Notes under the pieces: generated by a model
The model's database searches: none
What the model was told of the DNA's origin: nothing
Seen by the model: only the letters and a program-made list of their open reading frames with translations
Position numbers and translations under genes: made by a program
Part shown: positions 7,893 through 16,729 of the stretch, one piece after another
Numbering within the stretch: position 1 is the stretch's first letter
Layout of the letters: every line of letters starts with the position of its first letter
Assembly: GCF_000377765.1 (NCBI RefSeq)
Contig: NZ_KB898666.1
Coordinates: forward strand, 124,001 to 188,000
Source of the DNA: Gracilibacillus lacisalsi DSM 19029
GTDB taxonomy: Bacteria; Bacillota; Bacilli; Bacillales; Amphibacillaceae
Length of the DNA: 64,000 nt
Reading direction: 5' to 3'

Positions 7893-9080
7893 TTAAGAGC
7901 TTATTTCGAAGGTTGTTGTTTCTTTTTCTTTTCTTTTTAACTGCTCATATCGCTGTTTTTGTCGATATCCATAAGTTGCAGAAAGTATTGTTTCTTCACT
8001 TTCTAAGGCAGATCCTAAAGCACCGATGATTGTTGCAAAGCTGGTGATAATCCACGCTATGTAAAAGTAATTACTGTAGTTAACGTGAGAACTTACTTGC
8101 GATTCTAACATACCAATAGGAATGAATAAAAAAACAGCAATTAAGAACAGAAGATATAAGTTTAAATAGAATAATGTAACTGAAATCACCAAGGTACAAA
8201 CCGTGGTTATATTGTATAACATTCTTTTTAGGTTATTTGTTTCAATTCTTGGAGATTCCCATAATTTATGAGCGACGATAATCCAAGTTACCATCGCAAT
8301 AATCGACACAACACTTAATATAATCATACGCCACGTCTCATATGCACTCGCTAACATCCATGAAGTCGGAAAAATCAAGGCATAAGTTCCTGTGGTAAAT
8401 GCAACAACCATTACTTTTATGAAAGATGGAAACATTCTACAAGGACGGTTCGCCCGTACCATACCAGGTAAAATTCGCAAGCCACCTAAGTATCTTGAAG
8501 GAATAGTAAAACGAACATCTATATTTTTCTCACCATTCTGCGGTGTTTCTCTTCTAACTGGAGAGAACCTCTCAAGCCCTTTCTTGCTAACTAATATATA
8601 ACCATTAACAATTCTTAGACCGTCTTTAGCTGCTTCCTCTATCTTATCTCTCAATTTTTGTTGGCCTTCATCAGTAACTCCTCTATACATTTCATTGACT
8701 AATTGGATAATAGATGCTCTAATTCGTTTGACCATTGGGGTAGATCCAAGAGCAGGCAAACTAAGTAATGCTATATTCTTTTTTTCATATGCTTCAGCAA
8801 CCACAACCTTACTATTATGGAATAACGGTAAATCTGTTAAGCAAACCAAAAAGGCATTATCATGTTCTTTTGCATTTTCTAATTTTGATTCTAAAATTTC
8901 CCTTGCATTCTCTGTCGATCCTGTTAAAGGATCTATTTCGTGTTCAAATTCCCATTTTACTGTTTCATCAACATAATACTCCAACAAGGAAGGCAAATCA
9001 CTTTTCATTTCATTAATGACATCATTTGCAAATCCTGGAGCTGTTATAATTTTTATTTTTTTATTAGAACTGCTCAACAT
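7893..9080 (-). CDS. Unrecognised membrane protein with soluble N-domain
   Basis: About 395 aa, not assigned to a family. The N-terminal ~200 residues are soluble alpha/beta (KIKIITAPGF, NAFLVCLTDLPLF, KNIALLSLPALGS), suggesting a Rossmann-like cytosolic domain. A conserved-looking linker (RYLGGLRILPGMVRANRPC) leads into about five membrane segments between residues 220 and 360, ending in a basic tail (RQKQRYEQLKRKEKE). Start is the ATG at 9080 (AGGTG just upstream); GTG at 9083 is an alternative. It stands alone: it is convergent with the CMD gene and has repeat DNA upstream. No function is proposed. Confidence 0.7.
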   Translation of the reverse strand: MLSSSNKKIKIITAPGFANDVINEMKSDLPSLLEYYVDETVKWEFEHEIDPLTGSTENAREILESKLENAKEHDNAFLVCLTDLPLFHNSKVVVAEAYEKKNIALLSLPALGSTPMVKRIRASIIQLVNEMYRGVTDEGQQKLRDKIEEAAKDGLRIVNGYILVSKKGLERFSPVRRETPQNGEKNIDVRFTIPSRYLGGLRILPGMVRANRPCRMFPSFIKVMVVAFTTGTYALIFPTSWMLASAYETWRMIILSVVSIIAMVTWIIVAHKLWESPRIETNNLKRMLYNITTVCTLVISVTLFYLNLYLLFLIAVFLFIPIGMLESQVSSHVNYSNYFYIAWIITSFATIIGALGSALESEETILSATYGYRQKQRYEQLKRKEKETTTFEISS

Positions 9081-9229
9081 CACTCACCTCATACAAACCA
9101 TTTACTAATGTTTTACACAAAGTTTGTGATTTAAACCATTTTATAGTTATTCATTCTAAATAAGGAAGCGTTATACTAATTAGGGGTTCTACCTTCAGCT
9201 AACTTTTTGAGGTTTGATACAATGTAAAA

Positions 9230-9612
9230 TAAAAGATGTAATATCCGTACGTTAAAAAAATGTAGAACGTTATTTAGCGCAGGCGCCCACTTCGACTCCT
9301 GTGGGATCAGCGTGATCTGAAGATCCACTTTTGTAAAGCGATCTTCTTTACAAAAGTTAGCTGAAGACACGCCCCACGGAAAGCGAAGTGGGCAAGCCGT
9401 AGCGGTTGTACGCCTATTATTCATGTCAAAATAACTACTTTGGACAGGAACGGGGTGGGCTTTGCCGATTTTTCCTTAATCATAGTAATTCAGAAGTATT
9501 GATACGGAAAGGGAAGTGGGCAGCTGGAGCGATGCTTTCGTCTACATATCATTTCCAAATGACCACCTATGATACAAAAACACTATCATGCCGCGTATTA
9601 TATGCTTTCCTT
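9230..9612. repeat. Composite intergenic repeat, inverted hairpin copy
   Basis: 9281-9400 is the reverse complement of 51444-51560 with only a few differences: a long hairpin in which TTTTGTAAAG faces CTTTACAAAA. It is followed by the left module in inverted orientation (GCCGTAGCGGTTGTACGCC ... CTACTTTGGACAGG) and, on the plus strand, a right module (GGAAAGGGAAGTGGGCAGC ... CTACATATCATTTCC, 9508-9610). It fills the gap 9081-9618, where no gene is seen. Confidence 0.85.
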
Positions 9613-9618
9613 ATAAAC

Positions 9619-9667
9619 AAAAAAAGCTTAAAACCTATTCCATTTACTTAATAGGTTCCAAGCTTTG
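9619..9667 (-). terminator. Terminator of metA
   Basis: Minus strand AAGCTTGGAACCTATT pairs with AATAGGTTTTAAGCTT across a 10-nt loop and runs into TTTTTTT. Confidence 0.9.
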
Positions 9668-9668
9668 T

Positions 9669-10574
9669 TTACAATTCATAAGGCGTTTCCTGATAAACAT
9701 AATAATTCAGCCAATTAGAGATTAAAATATTAGAATGTGTGCGCCAGCGTAGTTTTGGTGTTTGATTCGGATCATCATTCGGATAATAATTTTCTGGTAT
9801 GATCGGGTTTAGTCCAGCTGCCATATCCCGATCAAACTCTTTCTTTAATGTTAAAGCATCATATTCTGGGTGGCCTGTAACAAAGATTTGTTTACCATCT
9901 GTTGAGGCGACCATATATACCCCCGCTTGCTCCGATTCACTTAATATCTTCAAACTTGGGACCTTCTCGATATCTTCTTTGCGTATATCAGCATGGCGTG
10001 AATGGGGCACTAAAAACTCCTCATCAAAACCACTGACTAACTTCTCCCGTGGATCATTGAGCGTATGTGTATAAATGCCTGATAATTTTTCCGGCATCAT
10101 ATACTTATCTACCCCATAATGATAGTAAAGACCTGCCATTGCACCCCAACAAATATGCAGGGTGGAGGTGACGTTCGTTTTACTCCACTCCATAATTTCA
10201 GACAGTTCTTCCCAGTAATTCACTTCTTCGTAAGCTAGTTTTTCAATTGGTGCACCAGTAATGATTAGTCCATCATATCTATTAGCCTTTACATCATCAA
10301 TCGATTTATAAAATTGCTTTAAATGTTCTACCGATGTATTCCTAGAAGTATGTGTACTCGTATGCAACAATCCTACCTCTAATTGTAACGGGCTGTTTCC
10401 TAATAAACGCAATAAATGGGTTTCGGTTTGCTGTTTTAATGGCATTAAATTTAATATTAATATTTTAAGTGGCCGAATGTCTTGTTTAAATGCCCTGCTT
10501 TCATCCATAACAAAAATATTCTCTTCTTGTAACTTACTTTTAGCTGGTAATAGATCCGGCACTTTGATAGGCAT
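9669..10574 (-). CDS. metA: Homoserine O-acetyltransferase (MetA family)
   Basis: A 301-aa enzyme that acylates L-homoserine, the first committed step of methionine synthesis. Counting from the ATG at 10574 ([19 protein letters not shown] 9 nt upstream) the catalytic Cys falls at 142 (LHICWG), His at 235 and Glu at 237 (TGHPEYD). Residue 111 is Glu (GAPIEKL). In this family Glu111 marks acetyl-CoA use and Gly111 succinyl-CoA use, so the name succinyltransferase would probably be wrong. The 16-codon extension upstream lacks a ribosome site. It has its own promoter region with a dyad at 10622-10641 and no S-box. Confidence 0.93.
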   Translation of the reverse strand: MPIKVPDLLPAKSKLQEENIFVMDESRAFKQDIRPLKILILNLMPLKQQTETHLLRLLGNSPLQLEVGLLHTSTHTSRNTSVEHLKQFYKSIDDVKANRYDGLIITGAPIEKLAYEEVNYWEELSEIMEWSKTNVTSTLHICWGAMAGLYYHYGVDKYMMPEKLSGIYTHTLNDPREKLVSGFDEEFLVPHSRHADIRKEDIEKVPSLKILSESEQAGVYMVASTDGKQIFVTGHPEYDALTLKKEFDRDMAAGLNPIIPENYYPNDDPNQTPKLRWRTHSNILISNWLNYYVYQETPYEL

Positions 10575-10621
10575 TTTTTGTGACTCCTTTGTTAATAAAT
10601 TCCCTAAAATAAAAAAATTCA

Positions 10622-10641
10622 CGATAAAATCTATTTTATCG
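10622..10641. promoter_or_regulatory. Dyad upstream of metA
   Basis: CGATAAAAT-CT-ATTTTATCG: perfect 9-bp arms 48-67 nt before the metA start. It could be an operator or a leader hairpin; no regulator is known to fit it. Confidence 0.45.
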
Positions 10642-10711
10642 ATATTTCGGTTTAAAATAAAGGGAAATGTTTTTAAAAAATTCTGACATATTATACTTCT
10701 GATGTTATGGT

Positions 10712-10744
10712 TAAAAAGGATGCCTCCTATACGTAAGGCATCCT
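10712..10744 (-). terminator. Terminator of ypjP
   Basis: Minus strand AGGATGCCTT pairs with AGGCATCCT and is followed by TTTTTAA. It separates ypjP from metA. Confidence 0.85.
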
Positions 10745-10749
10745 ATCTA

Positions 10750-11355
10750 TTACGCCATCCATTTTGGTGGTGTATCTTTTCCCCAATAAACTTCTGCTAT
10801 CGGGAAATGCTCTTCGAATTGATCGATTCGCAAATGATAGTGGAATTGAAAATAATAACCGTCTTGTGGTCTTCTTAACCGATTGACATGAAACTTTGCA
10901 ACATTTTCTTTATCTTTTATATGGTATAGGTTAAAGATACGTTCTCCATATCCGCCTGAGGGCTCATCGGCAATCATTAAGTATTGGCTTTCTTCATCAC
11001 CAATTTCTTTATATAATTCATCTAATACCGTTTCAATATTTGGTAAGACAGTTCGATTAAGATCTCCATTGACTTTTGAAGAAATTTTGGTACCTAACTT
11101 TGCTTGCACTTGTTCTTTTGCAAGATGATTTAATTCCTCGAGATAAAGTTGATTCGAGTCTTCAAGAATTAGGTTTTCTTCTGTTATCGAATCTTCTATT
11201 TCCTCTTCGTCTACTTGTTTCGGCTGATCTTCACTTGGCTCAATGTCCTTTTTGCCTAAGTCTACATCAGCATTAATGTAGATAGGGGGAACATATAACC
11301 CAAGTGTTAATATCGTCACTAATAAAACGGTTAATTTTTTCATCCACATTTTCAT
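10750..11355 (-). CDS. ypjP: YpjP-like exported protein
   Basis: A 201-aa protein with a signal peptide or anchor at about 5-28 (KKLTVLLVTILTLGLYVPP), an acidic low-complexity stretch at about 30-65, and a C-terminal domain ending WGKDTPPKWMA. Length, the MKxWM(K/R)K N-terminus and the TPPKWM end match B. subtilis YpjP as I remember it; the family has no established function. Start is the ATG at 11355 with GAGGGAG upstream; ATGs at codons 3 and 5 are possible. It has its own promoter (11389-11416) and terminator, so it is not obviously under the S-box 245 nt upstream. Confidence 0.7.
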   Translation of the reverse strand: MKMWMKKLTVLLVTILTLGLYVPPIYINADVDLGKKDIEPSEDQPKQVDEEEIEDSITEENLILEDSNQLYLEELNHLAKEQVQAKLGTKISSKVNGDLNRTVLPNIETVLDELYKEIGDEESQYLMIADEPSGGYGERIFNLYHIKDKENVAKFHVNRLRRPQDGYYFQFHYHLRIDQFEEHFPIAEVYWGKDTPPKWMA

Positions 11356-11388
11356 CTCGATCGAACTCCCTCACATCGACTTACTAAA

Positions 11389-11416
11389 ATTTTATCATGT
11401 TTTACTAATTTGTCCA
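11389..11416 (-). promoter_or_regulatory. SigA-type promoter of ypjP
   Basis: Minus strand: TGGACA (11411-11416), 16-nt spacer, TAAAAT (11389-11394). It lies between the S-box and ypjP. Confidence 0.55.
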
Positions 11417-11600
11417 TACATGTAAAGGGTCTTTTCATTTTTTACATAAATTTTACTTATGTTTGTGCTAAGCTTTGTCTTAGATTTCCTGGTTGTTCTG
11501 CACCAATCACTTCACTATTAAAGGGAGCTACTTAATGTAACAACAGAATCAGCTTTTTTCAAATCCAAATCATTTGTACATTCTCCTCACCTTATTTTGA

Positions 11601-11790
11601 AAAAAAAATCCTTCCCTATAAAGATAGAGAAGGATTCTACGATTAATTGCATTACGCTCCAACAAAAATCAATCGCCGTCGAATCTTCTCATCTTCGAAT
11701 CAAAATTGATTCTCTGAAATTGGCACCGGGTACATGCGTACTGGTTGCCGAGGCTTCGCAGGGTCAGTCCCTCTACCTCTCTGGATAAGA
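11601..11790 (-). ncRNA. SAM-I (S-box) riboswitch with terminator
   Basis: Minus strand, aptamer about 11790-11686: it opens CTTATCCAGAGAGGTAGAGG, continues GACTGACCCTGCGAAGCC and CGGCAACC, then CGGTGCCAATTT, and closes the P1 helix with GATGAGA. These are the invariant S-box core segments. The expression platform ends in an intrinsic terminator (11601-11637: AATCCTTCTC paired with GGGAAGGATT, then nine T). SAM binding would favour termination. No methionine or SAM gene follows: the next 240 nt hold only tiny frames, then ypjP with its own promoter. The rest of the 11356-11961 gap holds the ypjP and MBL promoter regions. Confidence 0.93.
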
Positions 11791-11961
11791 AAATCTTGCG
11801 TTTTATTAAATTGTAAATACATCACTTGGTTTGCTACAAATCATATCATACTACTTTAAAAACAACAAGCGCTTTTTTAATTTTCAGATAATAGTATAAA
11901 TCTGTTCATTTTACACCAAAATAAGGATGATAGTTTATGCACAAATAAGGTGGGACAAACA

Positions 11962-12786
11962 ATGGATCAAGAACATATAGATAAGTGGAAAGACCTTGAA
12001 CATGATTTAGACCATGCCATTCCGGAAGAAGTCCTTCCAGATATCGCTTATTACCGAACTCTTGTTGTTAACGTCATCATGATCGGTGCCCCAAATGAAG
12101 ATTGGGTGTTAATCGATAGTGGCACACGCAAATATCATGACCGGATTCTTCACGCTTGCGAACACCGTTATGGCAATAAACCACCACAGGCAATTATACT
12201 AACCCATGGTCACTTTGATCATATCGGTTCCGCGAAAAAATTGGCAGAATACTGGAACGTACCAATATATATCCACGAAAACGAAATGGATTTTGTCACA
12301 GGCAAGAAGGAATACCCTCCAGGGGATCCAACTGTTGGTGGCGGAATGATTTCATTATTATCAACAATATTCCCTACCAAGCCAGAACACTTGGAAGGTC
12401 TTGTAACGGCATTGCCAAATGATGGTTCTGTTCCTTTTCTCGAGGATTGGCAGTATGTCGAAACACCCGGTCACACCCCCGGTCACATCAGTTTGTTTCG
12501 TGAAAAGGATCGTGTATTAATTGCAGGTGATGCAATTTCAACTGAAAAACCGGAGTCATCCTGGGCAGTGTTTTTCCCTTTACAGCACGTTTACGGACCA
12601 CCTGCTTATTTTACTGAAGACTGGATTAGCGCAGAGGAGACTGTCAAAAAGCTAGCTGATCTAGACCCCGACATGATAATCGCCGGTCACGGTTTGCCGA
12701 TGGAAGGCGAGACAATGAAAAAAGAACTAAAGAAACTGGCAGATAGCTTTATTGAACAGGCAATTCCCAAACATAAGCGACAGTGA
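11962..12786 (+). CDS. MBL-fold metallo-hydrolase
   Basis: A 274-aa metallo-beta-lactamase-fold enzyme. The zinc motif HxHxDH is intact (THGHFDHIG, about residue 76), followed by His in ETPGHTPGH, Asp in IAGDAIS and a final His in AGHGLPM. The fold covers thioesterases, glyoxalase II-like enzymes, lactonases and others, so the substrate is open. Start is the ATG at 11962, with AAGGTGGG 7 nt upstream; a GTG at 11950 lies inside that site. It is monocistronic and has no informative neighbour. Confidence 0.85.
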   Translation: MDQEHIDKWKDLEHDLDHAIPEEVLPDIAYYRTLVVNVIMIGAPNEDWVLIDSGTRKYHDRILHACEHRYGNKPPQAIILTHGHFDHIGSAKKLAEYWNVPIYIHENEMDFVTGKKEYPPGDPTVGGGMISLLSTIFPTKPEHLEGLVTALPNDGSVPFLEDWQYVETPGHTPGHISLFREKDRVLIAGDAISTEKPESSWAVFFPLQHVYGPPAYFTEDWISAEETVKKLADLDPDMIIAGHGLPMEGETMKKELKKLADSFIEQAIPKHKRQ

Positions 12787-12789
12787 TGA

Positions 12790-13190
12790 AATAGCTACTT
12801 CATTATTATATATAAGAGAAAATAAGCAATTCGCTCAGTCGCCTCCTCTAATGGCTATCGTGAATAATATCAACTGCTTGACCACCACTCCGGCTGCCCA
12901 TTTCCCTTTCCGTGGGGGTTGCCCTTCAGCTAACTTTTTCGAGCAAAAACCGCTCGATAAAGTGGATCTTCAGATCAAACAATTCCCTAAGGAGTGGAAA
13001 TGGCCGGCCTTCGTTAAGATCTACTCAACAACGCTCACATGAGGTAACACGGTTGTTTTTACTCTAAATAGTCGTGAAGTCGCCTAGTTTCTGAGTGCTT
13101 GGAGCTAGACAAATCTCAAAATTTTCTTACCTGATACATAATACTTTTCAAAATAACTACTTCGCTTAACACTGTCATTGCATCGATTTT
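12790..13190. repeat. Degenerate composite intergenic repeat
   Basis: GACCACCACTCCGGCTGCCC, TTCAGCTAACTTTT and GTGGATCTTCAGATCA are shared with the hairpin family at 51444-51560. The segment at 13069-13125 (GAAGTCGCCTAGTTTCTG ... GCTTGGAGCTAGACA) recurs at 23735-23780 and 51270-51300. TTTCAAAATAACTACTTC (13143 onward) recurs at 2322. No gene is seen. Confidence 0.7.
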
Positions 13191-13208
13191 ATCCTTTTTT
13201 GATAAAGA

Positions 13209-13240
13209 AAAAACATGAACACCAATGGATGTTCATGTTT
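13209..13240 (-). terminator. Terminator of the MFS gene
   Basis: Minus strand AACATGAACA and TGTTCATGTT form a 10-bp stem, followed by TTTTCTTTATC. Confidence 0.85.
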
Positions 13241-13287
13241 AGCCTCGTTCTATTTTTCTCCTTCAAAGTAGACTACTTACTATTTCA

Positions 13288-14691
13288 CTACTCTGATTCT
13301 TCTTCATCATACGGCTTACTGTTTTTAATAAAAAAGGATAGAATTAATCCTATTAAGGTGATAATCGAAAGGACTAAGAAGGCTGTATTCGCGCCAGTTA
13401 TCCCTGGGTATTGATCACCGCTTTGTTCAGCAATTGATTCTGCCTGTGTTAATACGGTTACGATAATTGCCGTACCAACAGATGCTGACACATTACGTAA
13501 TGTATTATCCATTGCTGCACCATGGGCAATTAGTTTTTTCGGTAATTGATTTAAACCAGCAGTCGCTGCAGGCATCATTACCATAGAAATACCTAGCATT
13601 CTAATTGCAAACACGATTGTCAAATACGTAATCGATGTTTTATCATCTAAAATCGCAAATAAGAATGAGCCAATCGTCATTAATGAAAAGCCTACAATCG
13701 CAAGCCATCTTGCACCAATTTTATCAAATATCCGTCCTGTTATCGGAGACATAAAACCGGTAATTAGTGCACCTGGTAAAATAACCAGTCCTGATTGTAC
13801 GGCCGTAAAATCCCTAGCTTCCTGCATGTACAACGGCACAAGAGTTTCCACTGCAATTAACCCCATAAATGCTATCATACCAAGCGTTACTGTTAATGGA
13901 AAAATCGAATAAGTAAAGACTCTAAACTCTAACATTGGGTGTCGTAATTTCAATTGCCTTAAAATAAACCAGATCAGTGAAATAACCCCTATTATTAAAA
14001 CAACAATTGTAATCGGGGAGCCCCAACCGTTATTCCCTGCACTTGTAAAGCCATATAACAAACCACCAAATCCTAAAGAAGACAGGATAATGGATGGAAT
14101 ATCTAGCTTCGGTTTCGAAATCTCGGTTACATTTTTCATTACAAAATAGGCGATGACGATATCAATAATAGCGATAGGTAATATTATGTAGAATAAAACG
14201 CGCCATGAATAATGTTCGGTAATCCAACCTGATAAAGATGGACCAATTGCTGGAGCAAAAGAAATAACTAACCCTACTAACCCCATAATTGATCCCCGTT
14301 TATTAACCGGGAATATCATAAGAAATACAGTTTGCATTAATGGTAACATCACACCTGCACCAGCGGACTGGATGACCCGTCCAGCTAATAATACAGCAAA
14401 ATTAGGTGCTAATGCTGCTACCAACGTACCGAAAGTAAATACAGTCATTGCAGTAATAAATAATTGCCTCGTTGTAAATCGATCTATCAGAAACGCACTA
14501 ACCGGAATCATTATTCCATTTACTAGCATAAAAATCGTCGTTAACCACTGTGCTGAGTTAGCAGTAATTCCCATTTCATTCATAATCGGAGGAATTGCTG
14601 TAATCATTAACGTTTGATTTAATATCGCGATAAAAGATCCTGCCAGTAACAATGCAACGATAGTTCCTCGCTTTTGAACGGTTGTAGTCAT
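13288..14691 (-). CDS. MFS multidrug exporter, DHA2 (EmrB/QacA, LmrB-like) family
   Basis: A 467-aa transporter with about 14 hydrophobic segments, the DHA2 topology. Motif A lies in the first loop (LIDRFTTRQLFI) and the antiporter motif C region in SFAPAIGPSLSGW. Members export drugs by proton antiport in the cytoplasmic membrane; B. subtilis LmrB exports lincomycin. The actual substrate cannot be read from the sequence. The start has GGGAGTGAGAG just upstream. It is monocistronic and no TetR/MarR regulator is adjacent. Confidence 0.9.
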   Translation of the reverse strand: MTTTVQKRGTIVALLLAGSFIAILNQTLMITAIPPIMNEMGITANSAQWLTTIFMLVNGIMIPVSAFLIDRFTTRQLFITAMTVFTFGTLVAALAPNFAVLLAGRVIQSAGAGVMLPLMQTVFLMIFPVNKRGSIMGLVGLVISFAPAIGPSLSGWITEHYSWRVLFYIILPIAIIDIVIAYFVMKNVTEISKPKLDIPSIILSSLGFGGLLYGFTSAGNNGWGSPITIVVLIIGVISLIWFILRQLKLRHPMLEFRVFTYSIFPLTVTLGMIAFMGLIAVETLVPLYMQEARDFTAVQSGLVILPGALITGFMSPITGRIFDKIGARWLAIVGFSLMTIGSFLFAILDDKTSITYLTIVFAIRMLGISMVMMPAATAGLNQLPKKLIAHGAAMDNTLRNVSASVGTAIIVTVLTQAESIAEQSGDQYPGITGANTAFLVLSIITLIGLILSFFIKNSKPYDEEESE

Positions 14692-14714
14692 TCTCTCACT
14701 CCCTTATAGCGTGT

Positions 14715-14787
14715 GTTCAAAAAGTTGCCGAATGCGAAACAAGCCAACGAAGAGCTTCGCCGCTTATCATTTGGTGACTTCTTGAAC
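14715..14787. repeat. Short inverted-repeat element
   Basis: GTTCAAAAAGT at the left faces ACTTCTTGAAC at the right around a 50-nt centre (TTGCCGAATGCG ... GAGCTTCGCCG). It is of the kind of palindromic intergenic repeat scattered in Bacillaceae genomes. It lies between desR and the MFS gene, upstream of the MFS start. Confidence 0.5.
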
Positions 14788-14850
14788 ATCATCTTATATA
14801 AATTACTTCTAGTCACGAAAGTTATTGTATGCCCTTTTACATCAAAATGC

Positions 14851-14883
14851 AAAAAATAGAAACCGAAAAACAGTTTCTATTTT
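14851..14883 (-). terminator. Terminator of the des operon
   Basis: Minus strand AAAATAGAAAC pairs with GTTTCTATTTT across 9 nt. It overlaps the desR stop codon. Confidence 0.85.
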
Positions 14884-15476
14884 AACCAGCCCTTTTCATT
14901 CACTTTTGCAATCGCCTCAATACGATTATCCACCTCTAATTTATCTAGAATAATAGATATATAATTCCGAACCGTTCCATTGGATAAAAAAAGTTCTTTT
15001 GCAATAGTTTTTGTCGTTTTCCCTTCCGCTAACAATTTCATTACTTCGATCTCTCTTCTTGTTAGAGGGTTCTCTTCCGAAAAGGCGATATCTATTAATT
15101 CCGGCGAATAAATCCGTTTTCCTCTCATAATTTGGCGAATGGACTGTGCCAAATCCTCACTAGGACTATCCTTTAATAAATAGCCACTAACACCGGCATT
15201 TCTTGCTCTTTCGAAATATCCTGGTCTTGCGAATGTCGTGAGGATAACTACTTTACAAGCGTGGTTTCGTAACTGTTCTGCTGCATCTAGTCCTGTCATT
15301 ACCGGCATTTCGATATCCATTAAGCAAATATCTGGCATTTCTTCTTTAACTAATTCCAATACTTCTTCCCCATTATTGGCTTTTCCGACCACTTCCATAT
15401 CTTCCTCTAAATCCAACAAAGCACCTAGCGCTCCTAATAACAACTGTTGATCTTCAGCTAGCACAATCCGGATCAC
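14877..15476 (-). CDS. desR: Response regulator DesR (NarL/LuxR type)
   Basis: A 199-aa response regulator: receiver domain at about 1-120 with phospho-acceptor Asp in DICLMDIEMP, and a LuxR-type HTH at about 135-195 (LTRREIEVMKLLAEG, LSNGTVRNYIS). It overlaps desK by 4 nt. With desK and des upstream this is the B. subtilis membrane-fluidity system, in which phospho-DesR activates des on cold shock. The candidate target dyad is at 17927-17940. Confidence 0.93.
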   Translation of the reverse strand: MIRIVLAEDQQLLLGALGALLDLEEDMEVVGKANNGEEVLELVKEEMPDICLMDIEMPVMTGLDAAEQLRNHACKVVILTTFARPGYFERARNAGVSGYLLKDSPSEDLAQSIRQIMRGKRIYSPELIDIAFSEENPLTRREIEVMKLLAEGKTTKTIAKELFLSNGTVRNYISIILDKLEVDNRIEAIAKVNEKGWLK

Positions 15477-16606
15477 AGCTCTTCCTCCTCTTCTATCTGT
15501 TTCAAAACTTTCGGAACAGATATATACACTTCAAAACCATTCTTTTTTCTCTTGATAGCTAATGTCCCATTGACAAATTCCAGCCGCTCTTTCATTCCTT
15601 TTAAACCATTTCCATAGCTCTTATTACTTGCATTGCCGATACCATTATCAACCACTTCCAGTTGTATAGCTTGCTTTGTTTCGATAATATTAATCAAACA
15701 GGAAGAAGCATGGCTATGCTTCACTACATTGGTTACTGCTTCTTTTAAACACATACTTAACACGTTTTCTAAAAAAAGCGGGAGATGATCGCCATCAGCT
15801 TCAAATATAATTTCTGCCTCTATTTCTGCTGCATCTAGTAACTGCTTGGCATGTTCCACTTCTTCACTCAATCGAATACTTCTCATATTGGAAACCATTT
15901 CGCGAACTTCTTTCAATGCTTGACGAGCCGTGTCCTGCACATCTTGCAGCTCTTTTTTTACAGCTTTAGGATCTTTTTCGACCAGTTTGGCAGATAATTC
16001 ACTTTTTAATCCAATCATCGATAACTTTTGCCCCAATGTATCATGTAAATCTCTCGCAATCCGATGCCGTTCTTCTATAATCGCTAATTGTGATATTTTT
16101 CTATTTGCATCTTCCAACTGTCCTTCCAATTTCTCCTGTTTAAATCGATTATAGCGATTTATCGGGATTAATATAACCCCTAAAATAGTCATAATTAAAA
16201 AGGGAATTTGACTTAAAAACAAGGAATAATTTAGTAAAAACCCTGCTGTCATCGCTCCAACAGTTGTGACGAGGTGGATAACATACATCGTAATAAACCC
16301 TGCTTTACTGCGAATATTTCCTATATAAAAAGCAATGAACAATGCAAAGTAAACATATCCAAATAACATCGTCATCATGATATTAATCACAAATTCAATA
16401 CTTAATCCTATGTATACTAATGGACCGTGCGAATTAAAGGTCATCCAATACACACCAAAAAACAACATGGTTGCGGCTATTCCTGCCGCAATCTCCCAAA
16501 GGGTAGTGGAATGGAAAATAAAATAAAATGGCAACACACAAAAAATGATCCAAATATATAAACTTAACCCCGTGTTCCGAGGGAAAATATCATACCAATG
16601 CCTCAT
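15473..16606 (-). CDS. desK: Thermosensor histidine kinase DesK
   Basis: A 377-aa kinase: four to five membrane segments in the first ~150 residues form the temperature/thickness sensor, followed by a coiled linker, a HisKA_3 dimerisation helix with phospho-His in RIARDLHDTLGQ, and a HATPase domain (VDNGIGN, GNGLKGMKERL). Start is the ATG at 16606 (MRHWYDIFPRN), with GAGGTG 6 nt upstream; B. subtilis DesK begins similarly. It lies between des and desR, with 180 nt to des including a hairpin, so it may be partly uncoupled from des. Confidence 0.92.
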   Translation of the reverse strand: MRHWYDIFPRNTGLSLYIWIIFCVLPFYFIFHSTTLWEIAAGIAATMLFFGVYWMTFNSHGPLVYIGLSIEFVINIMMTMLFGYVYFALFIAFYIGNIRSKAGFITMYVIHLVTTVGAMTAGFLLNYSLFLSQIPFLIMTILGVILIPINRYNRFKQEKLEGQLEDANRKISQLAIIEERHRIARDLHDTLGQKLSMIGLKSELSAKLVEKDPKAVKKELQDVQDTARQALKEVREMVSNMRSIRLSEEVEHAKQLLDAAEIEAEIIFEADGDHLPLFLENVLSMCLKEAVTNVVKHSHASSCLINIIETKQAIQLEVVDNGIGNASNKSYGNGLKGMKERLEFVNGTLAIKRKKNGFEVYISVPKVLKQIEEEEEL

Positions 16607-16729
16607 TGAAATCACCTCACGAAGGACAAACAAGTACATTATTGTTTATCTATATTTTGAAATTTGTCGTATGATCTCTGCTTTTTTCACAAATACTTAC
16701 TGAATCTCATCACTTCACTTTCAGATATA

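Noticed and set aside
9176-9424. Open frame of 82 codons (and the matching one at 51367-51579)
   Set aside because: Both are translations of the same hairpin repeat in opposite genome orientation (TTATACPLRFPWGVSS in each); there is no ribosome site and codon use is not gene-like.
11597-11788. 63-codon plus-strand frame
   Set aside because: It is antisense to the SAM-I riboswitch, whose conserved core explains the sequence.
12752-13042. 96-codon frame overlapping the MBL gene end
   Set aside because: Mostly repeat sequence (same words as 2.2 and 51.5 kb); the start lies inside the MBL gene.
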